Below the pieces are notes generated by a model. The model was not told the DNA's origin, did no database searches, and saw nothing but the letters and a program-made list of their open reading frames with translations. The position numbers and the translations under genes were made by a program. Positions 20,826-23,715 of a stretch of DNA of 23,715 bases are shown piece by piece. The DNA is taken from contig NZ_MUXZ01000002.1 in NCBI RefSeq assembly GCF_002015075.1, forward strand, positions 1-23,715. The letters are read 5' to 3'. This stretch comes from Canicola haemoglobinophilus (GTDB lineage Bacteria; Pseudomonadota; Gammaproteobacteria; Enterobacterales; Pasteurellaceae). The number at the start of each line of letters is the position of its first letter. Within the stretch, counting starts at the first letter, position 1.

Positions 20826-21236
20826 ATGTCAGATTTAGCATTAACTTGGGTAAATGGTCACGGGGATTTGGTCGTGATTGATGATGAGTTGGTGCTTGAT
20901 GATAGTTTGACAACGTCCATTATTATGAGTCTTTTTACGGATTTAAGAGTTGATAATGAGCGTGGTTGGTGGGGTGATGATTTTAATACTGACAATCATA
21001 AGATAGGCTCTAAACTTTGGCTTTTAAATCGTGAAAAACAACTTCAATCTGTACTTGATGATGCTCAAGCCTATGCCACACAAGCACTTGCTTGGTTAGT
21101 GGAAGATAAGGAAATAAGCGATTATCAAGTGATTGCTTCTAATCCTGAAACTTCAGTGCTGTTGCTAACTATTATTGTGGTGCTGCTTGATGGTAGCCAA
21201 GAACAATTTACGTTTTCAACACGCTGGAGTCATTAA
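20826..21236 (+). CDS. Baseplate wedge protein (Mu gp46-like, gpW/gp25 family)
   Basis: The 136-residue protein has S-D-L-A-L-T-W-V-N-G-H-G-D-L at the start. R-G-W-W-G-D-D-F at 46-53 and I-G-S-K-L-W-L-L-N-R at 60-69 follow, the typical pattern of Mu gp46 and related T4 gp25-like baseplate proteins. ATG 20826, with GAGGG just upstream, is the family-typical start; an in-frame ATG at 20628 lies deep in gp45 and adds unrelated residues. It shares one base with the gp47 start (TAATG). Confidence 0.9.
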   Translation: MSDLALTWVNGHGDLVVIDDELVLDDSLTTSIIMSLFTDLRVDNERGWWGDDFNTDNHKIGSKLWLLNREKQLQSVLDDAQAYATQALAWLVEDKEISDYQVIASNPETSVLLLTIIVVLLDGSQEQFTFSTRWSH

Positions 21237-22306
21237 TGCCATATCAACCCCCTACCCTTTCACAACTTATTCAACAAGGCGAACAGCAATTTCAACATCG
21301 TTTACCCAATTTAAAACGCAATAATGTTGTTACGGTGATTAATCGTGTTTGTGCGGCGTTAAGTGCGGGCGAACACGTTCATCTTGATTATCTTGCCAAA
21401 CAAATCATTCCCACTACGGCGGATGAAGATTATTTAATTGAATATGCACTTTATAAAGGCATTGCCCGAAAACCAGCCAGTAAAGCGGAAGGATTGATTA
21501 CATTAGATGTCGCTGTGCAAGCGGAAATTCCAGAGGGCACAGCCTTTCAGCATCAGCCCACAGGTTTGAAGTTTTTAACTGTGCAAACACAAATCGCAGC
21601 AGTTGGGAAGTTTGATGTTCAAGTGCAATGTGACACAGAAGGCAATGCGGGGAATTTGTCTACAAATACGCCTGTTGCATTAACTTCTTCTATTCTTGGG
21701 GTCAAACCTAATGCGGTTGTTAAGTCAATGAGTGGCGGTGCGAATATTGAAAGTCTTTCTCGTTTACTTTCTCGTTTGATTCAGCGTGTACAGTTCCCTC
21801 CTGCTGGTGGTGCTCCACACGATTATATTCGTTGGGCTAATGAAGTATCTGGTATTACTCGTGCTTGGTGTTATCCACGTTATAAAGGTGGTGGCACGAC
21901 AGGTGTTGCGGTGGTTTGTGATGATCGTCTTGATATTCTACCTACTTCTGAAGATATGCAGAAGGTGAAGAAATACATTGAAGGGCATCGTAATGTTGTA
22001 ACTGGCTTGTGGGAGGGAATGCCTGCAGGTAATGAGTTGTTTGTATTTGCACCAAAAGTGAAAATACAAGACTTTACTATCCGACTTGTTCCAGCATCTA
22101 CACAGCTTAAAAGTGCGGTGCAAAATGCGTTGGTTTCTTATTTCAAAACCGTTGAGCCTGAGCAAAAAATTTATCTTTCCCACTTGCGAGCCATTGTTTC
22201 TAATGTAATTGGCGAGGTGGATAACAGTATTCTTGTTCCTGCTGGGGATATTCAGTTAGCACAAAACGAAATTATTAAGTTGGGTGAAATTACATGGCAA
22301 GTATAA
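21236..22306 (+). CDS. Baseplate J-like protein (Mu gp47-like)
   Basis: The 356-residue protein belongs to the baseplate J family (T4 gp6-like wedge). It shows P-Y-Q-P-P-T-L-S-Q-L-I at the start, Y-L-A-K-Q-I-I-P-T-T-A-D-E-D near 58-71, Q-A-E-I-P-E-G-T-A-F near 112-121, P-P-A-G-G-A-P-H-D-Y-I-R-W-A near 187-200 and G-I-T-R-A-W-C-Y-P near 205-213. The length is typical. An uptake signal is at 22111-22119. It overlaps gp48 by 13 bases and follows gp46 in normal Mu order. Confidence 0.94.
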   Translation: MPYQPPTLSQLIQQGEQQFQHRLPNLKRNNVVTVINRVCAALSAGEHVHLDYLAKQIIPTTADEDYLIEYALYKGIARKPASKAEGLITLDVAVQAEIPEGTAFQHQPTGLKFLTVQTQIAAVGKFDVQVQCDTEGNAGNLSTNTPVALTSSILGVKPNAVVKSMSGGANIESLSRLLSRLIQRVQFPPAGGAPHDYIRWANEVSGITRAWCYPRYKGGGTTGVAVVCDDRLDILPTSEDMQKVKKYIEGHRNVVTGLWEGMPAGNELFVFAPKVKIQDFTIRLVPASTQLKSAVQNALVSYFKTVEPEQKIYLSHLRAIVSNVIGEVDNSILVPAGDIQLAQNEIIKLGEITWQV

Positions 22307-22878
22307 AGCAAGCACAATATCTTGATGCTGCACTTAAATTGTTGCCTGTAGGTTTAGCTTGGCATAGAGATTACAACAGTATTCTTGCTCAGTTTTTGGA
22401 TGTACGAGCTGAACAACTTGAACAAGTGAATGCCAATGCTCACCAACTCATAAATGAACGTATGCCTGGCAATGCATTGATTTTATTAGATGACTGGGAG
22501 CAGTTTTTTGGACTGCCTGAATGTTCTGAGATTATCACTATTGAGGCTCGCCGCCAAGCATTGCAAGCAAAAGATAACGAGGTAGGCTCATTTAATAAAT
22601 TTTACCTTGAGGATATTGCAAGACAAGCAGGTTATGAAATTAACGTAGTCACACATTATCCGCACCATTGTGAAAGAGATTGTATTTATCCGCTCTATCC
22701 ACAAGAAAATGCGTGGCGTGTGTTTATTTATACTACTTCTAAAGCTATGCGGCGTGCTAGTTGTTTAGATGAGGTGACACAAGAATTGGTGATGTTTGAA
22801 CGCTCAAAAGTGGAATGCTTTTTAAAGCGTTTTTGTTACTCACATTTAGAAATGATTTTTATCTACCAAGAGGAATGA
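22294..22878 (+). CDS. Baseplate/tail fibre attachment protein (Mu gp48-like, DUF2313)
   Basis: The 194-residue protein has the DUF2313 layout: A-A-L-K-L-L-P-V-G-L-A-W near 12-23, an E-Q-L-E-Q-V-N-A-N-A helix, L-L-D-D-W-E-Q-F-F-G-L-P-E-C near 64-77 and E-A-R-R-Q-A-L-Q-A-K. It then shows a Cys/His-rich region near 128-142 (P-H-H-C-E-R-D-C-I-Y) that looks metal-binding or disulphide-bonded. Mu gp48 completes the baseplate next to the tail fibre. It overlaps gp47 by 13 bases, and the tail fibre ATG follows two bases after its stop. Confidence 0.9.
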   Translation: MASIKQAQYLDAALKLLPVGLAWHRDYNSILAQFLDVRAEQLEQVNANAHQLINERMPGNALILLDDWEQFFGLPECSEIITIEARRQALQAKDNEVGSFNKFYLEDIARQAGYEINVVTHYPHHCERDCIYPLYPQENAWRVFIYTTSKAMRRASCLDEVTQELVMFERSKVECFLKRFCYSHLEMIFIYQEE

Positions 22879-22879
22879 T

Positions 22880-23715
22880 ATGTACGCATTAGATAATGAC
22901 TCTGGCGTTCAGACGATGCCAGAAGTAAAGGCAAAAAAATTTAATCATACCGAGCCACGCTGGTTTACTGAAGGGGGAAATGGTGTTGCACCAAGTTATC
23001 CTGGTGCGGACTGGTTTAATATTGTTCAAGCGGAGTTGTTAAATATTTTAACTGAGGCAAATATTACTCCAGAGAAAGCACAACTTAATCAAATTACACT
23101 TGCTATTAAAGAAGTTGTTAAAAATTCAATTTCTGAGTCACTTGAAGACAAAGCAGATAAAACCCACAATCACCCTGTTAGCGATATTACAGGTCTGCAA
23201 GAGGCACTTGATGAAGCAGGTAAAAAAGGGTTGCCTGTAGGGGCTGTTATTGGTTTTCCGAAAGAGGTTAGTTATTCGCAAGGTTTCGTGCTTGCTAATG
23301 GATCAACATTTAGCGAAAGCACTTATCCCGATTTATACCGCACTTTAGGTAAAAATAAAACCCCTAATTTGCAACGCTCAGACGTAGGTATGACTAGTTA
23401 TTTTGCAGTCGATAATATCCCTGATGGTTGGCTTGCCTTTGATAGCATTCGCTCTGTTGTTACTCAGCGTTCTTATCCTGAGTTGTATCAGCATTTAGTG
23501 GACAAATACGGCTCAATCAATAATGTCCCGTTGGCTGAGGATAGATTTATCCGCAGTGCGCATGGCAGTTTAGCCGTGGGGCAAAAGCAAAATGATGAGA
23601 TTAAAGCGCATACGCATAAACTCATTTCCTATTATGGCAGACATAATGAAAACGCCGCGCTATATGGAGAGGGGTTTGAATTTGAGCCACAAACAAATAG
23701 ATCAACGGTAGATTC
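22880..23715 (+). CDS. Tail fibre protein with two collar domains (3' partial)
   Basis: The frame is open from ATG 22880 to the window end (278 codons). The N-terminal part (M-Y-A-L-D-N-D-S-G-V, then F-N-H-T-E-P-R-W-F-T-E and Y-P-G-A-D-W-F-N-I-V-Q-A-E) is the baseplate-attachment region of Haemophilus-type phage fibres. A T-H-N-H-P-V-S-D-I-T-G-L helical repeat follows. Next come two tail-collar-like domains, at about 120-170 (V-G-A-V-I-G-F, Y-P-D-L-Y-R-T-L-G) and about 185-250 (Y-P-E-L-Y-Q-H-L, D-R-F-I-R-S-A). The ribosome binding site is AAGAGGA at 22868-22874, 5 bases upstream. The receptor-binding end and any invertible segment lie outside the window. Confidence 0.9.
   Translation, partial: MYALDNDSGVQTMPEVKAKKFNHTEPRWFTEGGNGVAPSYPGADWFNIVQAELLNILTEANITPEKAQLNQITLAIKEVVKNSISESLEDKADKTHNHPVSDITGLQEALDEAGKKGLPVGAVIGFPKEVSYSQGFVLANGSTFSESTYPDLYRTLGKNKTPNLQRSDVGMTSYFAVDNIPDGWLAFDSIRSVVTQRSYPELYQHLVDKYGSINNVPLAEDRFIRSAHGSLAVGQKQNDEIKAHTHKLISYYGRHNENAALYGEGFEFEPQTNRSTVD

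Noticed and set aside
23676..23699. Possible fourth copy of the late element (GGTTTGAA ... CCACAAAC)
   Set aside because: The two halves are three bases farther apart than in the other copies and the CTCA end is missing; coding sequence chance is enough.
1..23715. CRISPR arrays, insertion sequences, rRNA genes
   Set aside because: I saw no spaced long direct repeats, no transposase ORF or terminal inverted repeats, and no rRNA-like sequence in the window.

Overview
The window is the right-hand (late) part of a Mu-like transposable prophage in a Haemophilus-type member of the Pasteurellaceae. Gene order and protein families match phage Mu and the FluMu-type prophages. I counted 13 exact copies by eye of AAGTGCGGT, the Haemophilus influenzae-type DNA uptake signal, where chance predicts fewer than one. 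Haemophilus-type phage families (DUF2644, DUF2681, HI1506-like) point the same way. All 30-odd protein genes lie on the + strand and are tightly packed, many joined by ATGA or TAATG overlaps. The only minus-strand feature I support is a tRNA-like element at 9253-9338.

Layout: 1-1070 is the end of the early region (a partial Cys-rich protein and GemA). 1222-1647 is a Mor/C-family activator, followed by a secreted cargo-like protein (1660-2121). 2200-3365 is the lysis cassette: amidase, holin-like membrane protein and a nested Rz/Rz1 spanin pair. 3362-4178 holds small accessory proteins. 4212-9247 is DNA packaging and portal: small and large terminase, portal, and MuF fused to a C-terminal toxin-like domain. 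9379-12920 is the head region: virion morphogenesis factor, protease/scaffold, major capsid, head completion. 12920-20288 is the tail: gp37, gp38, sheath, tube, frameshifted chaperone, tape measure, DNA circularisation protein, split gpP. 20291-22878 is the baseplate (gp45-gp48), and 22880 to the end is a truncated tail fibre gene.

Regulation: a 22-bp element, with 18 positions invariant in three copies, sits upstream of the lysis gene (2121), upstream of the protease/scaffold gene (9981) and inside gp45 (20685). The first two positions match the Mu late promoters Plys and PI, so these are the best candidates for the sites of the Mor/C-family activator. At the lysis gene the element abuts a perfect hairpin that both resembles a terminator and contains the amidase ribosome binding site.

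Most interesting points: (1) the MuF protein ends in a nuclease-like polymorphic toxin domain, and where an immunity gene might be expected there is instead a tRNA-shaped element that cannot decode; (2) a repeated A-x-L-S-A peptide in the protease/scaffold and in the portal tail looks like the prohead protease cleavage signal; (3) gpP is split by a single in-frame stop codon followed immediately by ATG with a strong Shine-Dalgarno; (4) the tail chaperone gene carries a GGGGGCGA slip site of the Mu type; (5) the three-copy late-promoter element and the lysis hairpin. No stretch longer than 300 bases lacks a gene; the longest gap is 9814-10033.
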